Origin: Alphaproteobacteria bacterium | GTDB taxonomy: Bacteria > Pseudomonadota > Alphaproteobacteria > Rickettsiales > SXRF01 | Length of the DNA: 64,000 bases | Reading direction: 5' to 3' | Assembly: GCA_025360605.1 (NCBI GenBank) | Contig: JANYBV010000009.1 | Span: forward strand, 62,001-126,000 | Shown: positions 26,386 through 34,470 of the stretch, piece after piece | Layout: every line of letters starts with the position of its first letter | Position numbering within the stretch: position 1 is the first letter of the stretch | Notes under the pieces: model-generated | Databases searched by the model: none | Told to the model about the DNA's origin: nothing | The model's input: only the letters and a program-made list of their open reading frames with translations | Program-made: the position numbers and the translations under genes

Positions 26386-28002
26386 ATGGCGAATACCAAC
26401 ACCCAATTATGGCAATCTGAAAAACTTCAGTCAGCTGCCTACGATGAAATCGTCTACACCAGCTTCCCTTTTCCGCAGACCAGTCCGTTGCTGATGCAGA
26501 GCAATGCGCGCTTGTTTGGATTTATAGCGCCATCCCCGCACAAAGCCCGCATTCTGGAAATTGGCTGTGCTTCCGGCGGGAATATCATGTCGATCGCATC
26601 ATGCTTTCCGGAAAGCCACTGCGTGGGCATTGACTATTCGGTGCGGCAAATCGCATTGGGAATGAGTGATATCAAAGCGGCAGGTATCAGCAATCTTGAG
26701 CTGTTGCATATGTCGGTGATGGACATCACCAAAGATTTTGGCCAGTTCGATTATATTATTGCACATGGTATTTTTTCATGGGTTTCACCCGAGGTGCAGG
26801 AAAAGATACTCAGCGTGTGCAACGTGAACCTTGCCCCAAACGGTATCGCGTACGTCAGCTACAACACATTGCCCGGATGGAATAATCTCAAAAGCCTGCG
26901 TGATGTGATGATGTATCATGCTGCTGGTTTTCAACGCCCCGCCGAACGGATCCAGCAGGCGCGCTGGGTGCTAAAATTTATGAATGATAGCACAAAAGGG
27001 GATTCGAGCCTGATCGCTACGGCAGTTGAGCGCGAAATACAAAATCTGGAAGGGCAGCCCGATTACTATCTTTTCCATGAGTATTTAGAAGAACATAATC
27101 AGCCGCTGTATTTCCATGAATTTATGCTTCGGGCTAAAAATCACCAGCTGCAATATCTGGGTGATGTGTCCATCGAAACGATGTACTCCGGCAATTTACC
27201 CGAAGAAACATCACTAATACTGGCGACCAGCAATGATATTGTCCGCACCGAGCAATTCATGGATTTCATTAACGACCGACGCTTCCGCCAGACGCTTTTG
27301 TGTCATGATGAATCAGATCTCAGCTGGAACGTTCCCCATTCCGTGTTGCAGGAAGGCTGGTTTGTCTCCAAATTTTCCTTTCCGGAAGGATTCGCCCAGC
27401 ACAACATCATCAGTGGACAAAAACTGAATTTCACCGGCGCTCTTAACTTGAGGCTGAGTGTCGAAGACCCGATGATTCTTGCCATGTTGCAGGTTTTCCA
27501 CGGGTTAAAAAAACAGGCCATACGTTCGGGGCAGTTAACGGCACTAGCGGCTGATAAATTACAGAAATTAAATTTCCGCCTTAAACCGGAACAAGTGGCC
27601 GCTCTTGAAGAAAAACTGCTTAACACGATTGTGCGCTATATTTTTATGGGCGGGGTTGCCTTCTACATCGACCAGTTTCCTCATGCCACCAGTGTGTCTG
27701 CAAAACCTAAAGCGTCAAAACTGGTGCGCTATCAGGCCAGCGTTGGTGAGTATGTCAGCAACCAGCGGCAGGAGTCTATCTCCGTCAGTTATTTCCAGCG
27801 GTTGTTGTTACAGTCGATGGATGGTACGCGTGATCTGGCGGCGCTGATTCAGGTCATGATACAAAATTTTGAAGACAAGAAAGTGATGATGAACGACACG
27901 AATGGCCAGCCGCTTGAGCTGGAAGAGGTCAAGCGGCGGTTGCCTAAAATGGTGCCGGATACGCTAAGTGCGCTGTGTGAGTATGCGCTGCTTGTAGCCT
28001 GA
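26386..28002 (+). CDS. SAM methyltransferase with methyltransferase-regulatory domain
   Basis: A 538-residue cytoplasmic protein. Residues 50-165 form a class I SAM-binding domain (motif I ILEIGCASGG, 56-64; VGIDYS; DYIIAHGIFSWV). The rest matches the regulatory domain that usually follows such methyltransferases (PF10119 type), with NTLPGWN between them and a C-terminal helical part. The target is not established for the family. Its stop overlaps the ATG of the lipoprotein gene, so the two are coupled. Confidence 0.9.
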   Translation: MANTNTQLWQSEKLQSAAYDEIVYTSFPFPQTSPLLMQSNARLFGFIAPSPHKARILEIGCASGGNIMSIASCFPESHCVGIDYSVRQIALGMSDIKAAGISNLELLHMSVMDITKDFGQFDYIIAHGIFSWVSPEVQEKILSVCNVNLAPNGIAYVSYNTLPGWNNLKSLRDVMMYHAAGFQRPAERIQQARWVLKFMNDSTKGDSSLIATAVEREIQNLEGQPDYYLFHEYLEEHNQPLYFHEFMLRAKNHQLQYLGDVSIETMYSGNLPEETSLILATSNDIVRTEQFMDFINDRRFRQTLLCHDESDLSWNVPHSVLQEGWFVSKFSFPEGFAQHNIISGQKLNFTGALNLRLSVEDPMILAMLQVFHGLKKQAIRSGQLTALAADKLQKLNFRLKPEQVAALEEKLLNTIVRYIFMGGVAFYIDQFPHATSVSAKPKASKLVRYQASVGEYVSNQRQESISVSYFQRLLLQSMDGTRDLAALIQVMIQNFEDKKVMMNDTNGQPLELEEVKRRLPKMVPDTLSALCEYALLVA

Positions 28003-28817
28003 TGCGGCCCTATATCCTTCCTTTGCTTCTGTTGGTTATGTTGTCCTCGTGTGCCACGAGGAACGAACGCCTGAAACAGCAGTCGGATTCCCTTGCCGCC
28101 AAAGCCGGTATGCATCGCGCCAATGTCTATGCCGGCGATGTTCCATTACTGGCCTATGAACGGCTGGGAAGCCCGCTGGCAACGCTGCATATCTATATTG
28201 AAGGTGATGATAATGGCTGGCTGAACGGCAATACATTTTCAGACAACACGCCTTCCGTTCCTGTGGCGTTGCAGCTTGCGGTGGCCGATCCTTCGCCCAA
28301 TGTCGTGTATATGGCACGTATGTGCCAGTTCGGCATGAGTGCTGTGTGTGAGCGTACATCCGAACCATTCAGTGACGCTGCCATTGCTGCCTATCAGCAG
28401 GCAATGAATCGCTGGAAAGGCTACCCGATGGAGCTGACCGGATATTCGGGTGGGGCGGCAGTAGCGTTGCTGGTAGCTGCCCGTCGTCAGGACGTGGTGG
28501 CTATCCGGACGGTAGCGGGTGTAGTAGATACAGATGCTCTGGCGGTGCTGCATCAGGTGCATCCGTTAACCGGATCACTGAATCCTGCATCGGTGATTGC
28601 CCGAACTGCTACCATTCCGCAACGTCATTTTGTATCGGATAAAGACTATGACGTACCGCCTCCGGTGGTGGCAGGGTATCAGGGGCAGATGCCAGCAGGG
28701 CATTGTAGTGCCTATAACGTGATAACATCGGTAACGCAGCCATCGGACTGGCGGGATATCTGGCCGGTGTTGTTGAACCAGCCGTTACCTTGCATGGGTG
28801 CGGGTGATGTGCGCTGA
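28002..28817 (+). CDS. Lipoprotein with alpha/beta hydrolase signature
   Basis: A 271-residue exported lipoprotein. Its signal has lipobox LSSC (Cys17). The mature part has an alpha/beta hydrolase layout: a GYSGGAA nucleophile elbow (about residues 148-154) and a candidate acid and His near the end. It overlaps the methyltransferase gene by one base. Such proteins are usually annotated as hypothetical; hydrolase activity is inferred from the elbow only. A probable terminator covers its stop codon. Confidence 0.75.
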   Translation: MRPYILPLLLLVMLSSCATRNERLKQQSDSLAAKAGMHRANVYAGDVPLLAYERLGSPLATLHIYIEGDDNGWLNGNTFSDNTPSVPVALQLAVADPSPNVVYMARMCQFGMSAVCERTSEPFSDAAIAAYQQAMNRWKGYPMELTGYSGGAAVALLVAARRQDVVAIRTVAGVVDTDALAVLHQVHPLTGSLNPASVIARTATIPQRHFVSDKDYDVPPPVVAGYQGQMPAGHCSAYNVITSVTQPSDWRDIWPVLLNQPLPCMGAGDVR

Positions 28818-28839
28818 TGTCAGCGCGGGAGGTTTTTTT
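28811..28839 (+). terminator. Hairpin and T-run between convergent genes
   Basis: GCGCTG-atgt-CAGCGC (28811-28826) is followed six bases later by seven T residues. It covers the stop codon of the lipoprotein gene and abuts that of the glycosyltransferase on the other strand. Confidence 0.45.
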
Positions 28840-29632
28840 CCCGTTCGGCTTCCCAGTATTTGATCAGGCGGGCGAAACGGCTGAACCCGTAATTCACTGA
28901 ATTGATAAAACCGTAAAAACCTTTGAGAAAATAGCCGCGCAGTATATAGGCTTTGAAAAAACTAATGGGGAATTCAAGGACAATACGTAAACCCAGCAAT
29001 ATGGGGCGTGCGTTGCGTGCCAGCATATTATCGGCCTGCATGGTGGAATAGCGGTTGATTTTGGCGATGCTGTGGGTGAATCCGCGTGAGGAACGATGCT
29101 CAACGATATGGTGTAGCATCCCTACGGATCCTTTGTGCATATGTACAGAATCATGTACGGTGCTGGCATCAAAGCGCCCGCAGCGCCGGTCATACAGGCG
29201 GATGGCGTTGACTTTATGGGCGAACCATCCGGGCATAGTTTCCCACGGAAGTATTTCCACGATATCCATCGTGTAACCGGAATCCGCCGGAATGCCTGTT
29301 GCAAAAAGCGCGCCTATTTCTTCTGCCAATGCGGCGCTGATGACCTCATCGGCATCGATATTTAACAGCCAGTCGTTGCGGCACTGGTCTTCACCAAAGC
29401 GCTTTTGTTCGCCGTATCCGGGCCATGCGTTATAGATCACACGTGCCCCCGCACTGGCGCTGACCTGAACGGTATCATCCTTGCTGCCGCTGTCGATAAC
29501 AATGACTTCATCGGCCCAGTCGCGGACACTTTCAATAGTTCGGGCAATGCGGTCGCCTTCGTCAACGGCGATAACAAATACCGATACAGGGATTTTAGGC
29601 CGTGTGTTTGCTTGGTTATTCAGGTTTGACAC
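28820..29632 (-). CDS. Family 2 glycosyltransferase (WaaE/KdtX-like)
   Basis: I start this gene at the GTG at 29632, which overlaps the upstream stop and has AGGGG about 7 bases before it. The frame is open to 29764, but the extra 44 residues would overlap the upstream gene and do not look like protein. The 270-residue product has the GT2 nucleotide-sugar core: EADEVIVIDSGSxDDT, WLLNIDADEVIS (DxD) and a later WRDRR-like segment, here IRLYDRR. The C-terminal half is amphipathic, as in LPS-core transferases of the WaaE/KdtX type. The sugar is unknown. Confidence 0.88.
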   Translation of the reverse strand: MSNLNNQANTRPKIPVSVFVIAVDEGDRIARTIESVRDWADEVIVIDSGSKDDTVQVSASAGARVIYNAWPGYGEQKRFGEDQCRNDWLLNIDADEVISAALAEEIGALFATGIPADSGYTMDIVEILPWETMPGWFAHKVNAIRLYDRRCGRFDASTVHDSVHMHKGSVGMLHHIVEHRSSRGFTHSIAKINRYSTMQADNMLARNARPILLGLRIVLEFPISFFKAYILRGYFLKGFYGFINSVNYGFSRFARLIKYWEAEREKNLPR

Positions 29633-30560
29633 GGAGCACCCCTGTGAGCTGGAGGAAAAACTGGTTGGTTGCATCGAGCCATGGCCTGTCCACCGGCAAT
29701 AACCGCCATTTGGACTGTACATAACGGGCGAAAATAGGGCTGAACAGTAACGGTAACCAGCCATGCATCCGGCGCTGTTGTTTCCAGAACGAAGAAACGC
29801 AACGGCGGTAGAGTTGCCTGCGGGCTGTTTCGTTCAGGTCAGGGAATTGCGTAATCATATGGTAATTCGCCAGAAACCGGTCGTGATTGAGCTGAAATAC
29901 GTTGCGTGATAACTCGCCCTCCAGTGCCGGTATGAAGATGACAGGTGCATCGAGCCAGATAAAGCGTTTAGCCACCCGTGCCAGTCGCAGTCCCAGCGAT
30001 TCATCCTGAATAAAGACTTTTTCATCGCTGCCGCCTGCTTCGAGGAACGTTTCACGGCGCACCATCTGGCACATGCGGCGGATGCGTTCCTTGAACACAA
30101 ACTCCAGTGGTGCATCGCTGACTTTATAGGGGGCATTATCATTCAGCCGACGTCCTACCAGTTTGGCGCTTTTGATGCCGGTTTTGTCCCAGCTTCCATG
30201 CACCACGTCGGCATTATATTGTTCGATCAGGCGTAGCATAACGGCTGTGGCGTTGGCGGCCATAATATCATCGGAATCAATAAACTGGATATATTTTCCT
30301 TTTGCCAGCCTTGCTCCCTGATTCAGCCGCACGCTTGGGCCGCGGTTGACCGAATTTTTAACAACCGTAACGTTGGCGACACCACGGGTGGCTTCCGCGA
30401 TCACCTCAAGCGAACGGTCGCTCGATACGTCGTCCACGAAGATATATTCGCTGGGGATGTGGCCTTCTTGTGTCAGCAGCGAGGCAACCGTGTAGCCGAT
30501 ATACGGCTCTTTATTATACACGGTAACCACATAGCTGACGACAATGTCACTGTCTTGCAT
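29616..30560 (-). CDS. Family 2 glycosyltransferase
   Basis: A 314-residue GT-A enzyme with VSYVVTVYNKEPYI at the N-terminus, EYIFVDDVSSD, and the metal-binding IQFIDSDD motif (about residues 93-100). It probably adds a sugar during surface polysaccharide assembly. The next gene on this strand starts inside its last codons, so the two are coupled. The C-terminal third is basic and may touch the membrane. Confidence 0.9.
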   Translation of the reverse strand: MQDSDIVVSYVVTVYNKEPYIGYTVASLLTQEGHIPSEYIFVDDVSSDRSLEVIAEATRGVANVTVVKNSVNRGPSVRLNQGARLAKGKYIQFIDSDDIMAANATAVMLRLIEQYNADVVHGSWDKTGIKSAKLVGRRLNDNAPYKVSDAPLEFVFKERIRRMCQMVRRETFLEAGGSDEKVFIQDESLGLRLARVAKRFIWLDAPVIFIPALEGELSRNVFQLNHDRFLANYHMITQFPDLNETARRQLYRRCVSSFWKQQRRMHGWLPLLFSPIFARYVQSKWRLLPVDRPWLDATNQFFLQLTGVLRVKPE

Positions 30561-30605
30561 CGTTTGCTTCCATCAAAATAAAGGCTATTGATAGCTCTAT
30601 CGGAT

Positions 30606-32150
30606 TCAGCGCGCAAGCTGTAGATAGATATGGATAAAAGAGAATAGGTTATACTCTGCCAGCAGCGCCAGACCTAGCCCGTAAACGGCCTTATAGCCTT
30701 TCTTTTCCCACTGTTGCAATAGGCCAAGATAGACAACCAGAAAGAAAACCACCACGGGATAGACGTAGCGCACATCCGCCCAAAAGTAAGAAAGTTCAGG
30801 GAACAGCGCTTTGGCGCAGGCGAGGGCGGCCACGCTATAAAATAGAAAAACGGCACTATAGCCACAGCCTTCAGGCATGTGTTTTTTGCGGATGCGCCAA
30901 TAATATATTGATATCCCAAGGAACAACCATTGACACAGTAGTAATATATTCAGCACCACGGCTTGGTAGGAACTATTCCATGTATGCTGGCCGAACGACA
31001 TGCTACGCAGTAAATATCCCCAGAATTGCATGTTGATAAGATGCTGTGCTGAATTAATAACGATATAGGGATGAGTAAGATATTGTTTAAGGCTGAATGT
31101 GAAATAGAGTGAGGGGACGAAAGAGGTTGCACCGGCATAGGTTCCAAAGATGACCGAGACCTGATCGTTTTGCAGATAATTATAGAAATTCCGCCCATAC
31201 CCAAGGATAATACCAACACATAATACAATCATGCCACTCAGCAGCGGCTTCATCAGCATGGTGTCAGGGCGGGAGGTGGTGGCCATTGTCATAAAGATGT
31301 TTGGCCATTGCCGCATCGGGTAACGGTTGCCATGCTGGTACAAACTCAACGTGACAAATGACGCAAGCAGAATGGCCGCGCTTGTTTGCGTGCCAAAAGC
31401 AATCCCCATCCAGAGTAACGCACGGTTAAGCTGTTTAAGATCGGCCTCCTCAAACCATGCAAGCAGATGGTAGGCGCAACCGGCAAAGGTTAGGTAGATC
31501 AATATATTATTGCTGATCCTGCCACAGTGTAGGAGGTTGGCGGGCCAGAACATTAACGCACACACGCCCATCGTGACCAGAAACGGCGAACGGATGGTGC
31601 GCTGTATAATCATGACGCCGTAGAGCAGGAACAAGGCAAACATTCCAAAGCTGAAGGCCTGAAGTAACAGCCAGAGGTCTGTACTATTCGAATCCCATAT
31701 CATCGACCCAAGTTTGTAAATGCCGCCGGCAATTTCATAATATAAGGGAGCCTGATGCGCTTCCAGCAGCTCGTTATGGACGGGTAGTTTAATAGAGTTG
31801 GCATAGTATTGAATGGCGCTAATATTTTGCAGCCAGTCATATTGGTTATCGGGGATGGGATGATTGAAAATATACACAAACATTACCCATAGACCCGCCG
31901 CTGAAATAAAGAAAAGATGCGGCGTTTTTTGCAATACCTTCCCATAGCAGGCAAGGCCGAGCAGTAGCATCAGTGGCGTAGCCCAGATGGTGCCTTGTTC
32001 GCGCTGTTTCAACGGGGCAAGTCCCACTATATCAGGAGTCATTGGCAGGTAGGCAAAGACGAAGAGTGCTGCCATTAACACTATAAACACGGATGTATGG
32101 CGCGTGCGTAGCCGTAGCGGCATAATGTTGTTTAACTGGATGGTCTGCAT
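30606..32150 (-). CDS. Polytopic GT-like membrane protein (paralogue of 59640-61190)
   Basis: A 514-residue protein with about eleven hydrophobic helices. The first periplasmic loop carries HQAPLYYEIAGG, and the middle has FWPANLLHCGRISNN, MGIAFGTQTSAAILL and a late DVRYVYPVV. The layout is that of GT39/ArnT-like or PMT-like transferases that use polyprenyl-phosphate sugars in the periplasm. The protein at 59640-61190 shares FWPANLLH, RISN(N/D)IL(I/L)YL and AFGT in the same order. Donor and acceptor are unknown. Confidence 0.75.
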   Translation of the reverse strand: MQTIQLNNIMPLRLRTRHTSVFIVLMAALFVFAYLPMTPDIVGLAPLKQREQGTIWATPLMLLLGLACYGKVLQKTPHLFFISAAGLWVMFVYIFNHPIPDNQYDWLQNISAIQYYANSIKLPVHNELLEAHQAPLYYEIAGGIYKLGSMIWDSNSTDLWLLLQAFSFGMFALFLLYGVMIIQRTIRSPFLVTMGVCALMFWPANLLHCGRISNNILIYLTFAGCAYHLLAWFEEADLKQLNRALLWMGIAFGTQTSAAILLASFVTLSLYQHGNRYPMRQWPNIFMTMATTSRPDTMLMKPLLSGMIVLCVGIILGYGRNFYNYLQNDQVSVIFGTYAGATSFVPSLYFTFSLKQYLTHPYIVINSAQHLINMQFWGYLLRSMSFGQHTWNSSYQAVVLNILLLCQWLFLGISIYYWRIRKKHMPEGCGYSAVFLFYSVAALACAKALFPELSYFWADVRYVYPVVVFFLVVYLGLLQQWEKKGYKAVYGLGLALLAEYNLFSFIHIYLQLAR

Positions 32151-32278
32151 AGCGGAACTTTACAAGAGCAATACCGGTAAACTACTATACCGGCGAATGA
32201 ACTTCCAGCTCAATACGCCTTCGTCTGGGCAGGTGATTCTTGATTGACATGCAAAACCCGATATGTAAGAGCTAGTTA

Positions 32279-33523
32279 ATGAACCGACCACATGACGCTA
32301 TTAAAACGAGTATGAACATGGTGCAACCTGCTTCCCTGAGAGTCCCTTATGCAATGAGTGTCCACGGTGAGGAGGAAATCAGCGCTGTTTTAGATGTGCT
32401 GAGAACCACCACGCAAATGGGTCGGCATGTAAAAGAATTTGAATCCAAGATTGCGCAGTTGTTTTCCAAGCGTCATGGCATCATGGTGAATTCCGGCAGT
32501 TCAGCCTTGCAACTGGCGCTGGAGGCACCGTCATTACCGGTCGGCAGTGAAGTGATTACCCCGTGCCTCACCTTTGCCACGACGGTGGCAGCCATTCTTA
32601 AAAACGGGCTGGTGCCTGTCTTCATCGATGTCGAGCCGGGCACGTATTGCATTAATGCCAGCAAGGTGGAAGAAGCCATTAATGAAAACACCAGTGCGAT
32701 CGTGGCGCCTGACCTGATGGGCAACCTGCCGGACTGGCCAGCGCTTTCCTCTTTGGCTAAAAAACACAATTTACTGGTGGTGGAAGACTCTGCCGATACG
32801 CTCGGAGCTACATTGAACGGCAACTCGTCAGGAACCTATTCCGATATCAGCATCACCAGCTTTTACGGGTCGCATATTATTAATTGTGCTGGCAACGGCG
32901 GGATGCTGTGTGTGAACGATGACGAACATGACCGCCGTGCGCGCCTGTTGCGCTCATGGGGGCGTAGTTCCTCGCTCTTTAATGATTCCGAGGCGATTGA
33001 AAACCGCTTCAACGTTGAAGTCGATGGTATTCCTTATGATACTAAATTTCTCTTTGAAGCCATTGGTTATAATTACGAGCCATCGGAATTAGGGGCGGCT
33101 TATGGGCTTGTCCAATTAGGCAGGTTACAGAAAAACATGGAAGCGCGTGCCCATCATTACAGCGTGCTGAGGGAATTTTTCTCAAAGTACAGTGAGTGGT
33201 TTATCCTTCCCGAGCAGCGTGCGGGCAGCAACACGGCGTGGCTGGCATTCCCGCTGACTATTCGTGAAAACGCGCCTTTTGACCGCCGTAGTTTCCAGAT
33301 CTTTTTTGAAAAACGCAACATACAAACCCGCGTGGTCTTCACCGGTAACGTGTTACGGCAACCTGGTTTCCGCAATATCCCGTGCGTAGTGGATACGGAT
33401 GGGTATCCGGTGGCAGATGAGGTGATGCGTGGTGGCGTACTGATGGGATGCCATCACGGCATGACACCGGAAATGCTGGCGCATATTAAGGACACGTTCG
33501 TCGAATTCACCAAAACACTGTAG
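32279..33523 (+). CDS. DegT/DnrJ-family PLP enzyme of RfbH type (Lys replaced by His)
   Basis: A 414-residue fold-type I PLP protein. The Asp that contacts the pyridine nitrogen is Asp170 (VVEDSAD). The position that normally carries the Schiff-base Lys reads SFYGSHIIN: His199. Together with the downstream RSWGR and AIGYNYEPSELGAA segments, this marks the RfbH/E1 and ColD branch, which dehydrates or deoxygenates 4-keto-6-deoxyhexoses instead of transaminating them. With rfbF and rfbG nearby it would act on CDP-4-keto-6-deoxyglucose. The associated reductase is not visible. Substrate is inference. Confidence 0.85.
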   Translation: MNRPHDAIKTSMNMVQPASLRVPYAMSVHGEEEISAVLDVLRTTTQMGRHVKEFESKIAQLFSKRHGIMVNSGSSALQLALEAPSLPVGSEVITPCLTFATTVAAILKNGLVPVFIDVEPGTYCINASKVEEAINENTSAIVAPDLMGNLPDWPALSSLAKKHNLLVVEDSADTLGATLNGNSSGTYSDISITSFYGSHIINCAGNGGMLCVNDDEHDRRARLLRSWGRSSSLFNDSEAIENRFNVEVDGIPYDTKFLFEAIGYNYEPSELGAAYGLVQLGRLQKNMEARAHHYSVLREFFSKYSEWFILPEQRAGSNTAWLAFPLTIRENAPFDRRSFQIFFEKRNIQTRVVFTGNVLRQPGFRNIPCVVDTDGYPVADEVMRGGVLMGCHHGMTPEMLAHIKDTFVEFTKTL

Positions 33524-33528
33524 ATGTA

Positions 33529-34470
33529 ATGGAACCGCTCAAGCGTATTTCAATCATTGCGCCTGCCTATAACGAAGAAGCCTGTGTTCAGGAATTTTAT
33601 CAGCGTATCGTGGATGTTTTTGCCATGCTGCCCAAATACGATTTCGAGATCATCATGGTCGAGAATGGTTCCCATGATCAGAGTTTCGACATTGCTGCCC
33701 GAATCCATCAGCAAGACCAGCGGTTTAAAGTCATTAAGCTGTCACGCAATTTTATGCCCGAGGGCGGCATTGCAGCCGGCCTGTCGCGGGCATCGGGCGA
33801 TGCTGCGGTGGTGATGTCGGCGGATCTTGAGGATCCACCGGAGCTGATTCCGCAATTCATTGCAAAGTGGGAAGAAGGATTTGAAAATGTCTACGGCGTT
33901 ATAAGGAAGCGCACGTCATCGTATTTGCGCAGCATCAATTCCAAAGCGTTCTATCATGTTATCCATCTGCTGACCGGCAAGCTTATACCCAAGGATGTGG
34001 CGGATTTCCGCCTCATTGACCGTAAGCTCTACGAGGTCATTAACCTGATGCCGGAGCGCAACCGTTTCTTGCGCGGGTTATTCGCGTGGGTTGGGTTCCG
34101 TTCGGTCGGTATTCCATTTGAGCGTGGCCGCCGCCACGGCGGCGAATCGAAGGCCAGCACGCGGGTTGTACTCAATCTGGCGTTTCGTGGGATTTTCAGT
34201 TTTTCCTACACACCTTTGCGGCTTTCCATGCTGCTTGGGTTTGTGCTTTCAGGGCTGTCATTCTTGGGCATGGTTTATTTTGTAGGAAAAATCTTACTGT
34301 TTGGCTGGCTGCCCTTCAGCGGTTTCGGCACGATCGTATGCATGAATTTATTTTTATTTGGCATGGTCTTTATTATTCTGGGCATCATGAGCGAGTATAT
34401 CGGCATGATTTTTCGTGAGGTAAAGGCGCGGCCACTCTACATTATTGATAAGGCACTCGGATGGGACTGA
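33529..34470 (+). CDS. Membrane-anchored GT2 (GtrB/ArnC-like)
   Basis: A 313-residue protein with the GT2 N-terminus SIIAPAYNEEACV, the DxD-type MSADLEDPPELI and the DFRLIDRK motif of polyprenyl-phosphate glycosyltransferases. Two C-terminal membrane helices (about 233-255 and 268-295) anchor it. It would load a sugar onto a lipid carrier. It begins 5 bases after the RfbH-type gene and its end overlaps the fusion gene by 10 bases, so these three genes form an operon. Confidence 0.88.
   Translation: MEPLKRISIIAPAYNEEACVQEFYQRIVDVFAMLPKYDFEIIMVENGSHDQSFDIAARIHQQDQRFKVIKLSRNFMPEGGIAAGLSRASGDAAVVMSADLEDPPELIPQFIAKWEEGFENVYGVIRKRTSSYLRSINSKAFYHVIHLLTGKLIPKDVADFRLIDRKLYEVINLMPERNRFLRGLFAWVGFRSVGIPFERGRRHGGESKASTRVVLNLAFRGIFSFSYTPLRLSMLLGFVLSGLSFLGMVYFVGKILLFGWLPFSGFGTIVCMNLFLFGMVFIILGIMSEYIGMIFREVKARPLYIIDKALGWD

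Noticed and set aside
28820-29764. Longer form of the WaaE-like glycosyltransferase starting at 29764
   Set aside because: The extra 44 residues overlap the upstream gene and are low-quality sequence; the GTG at 29632 is the better start.
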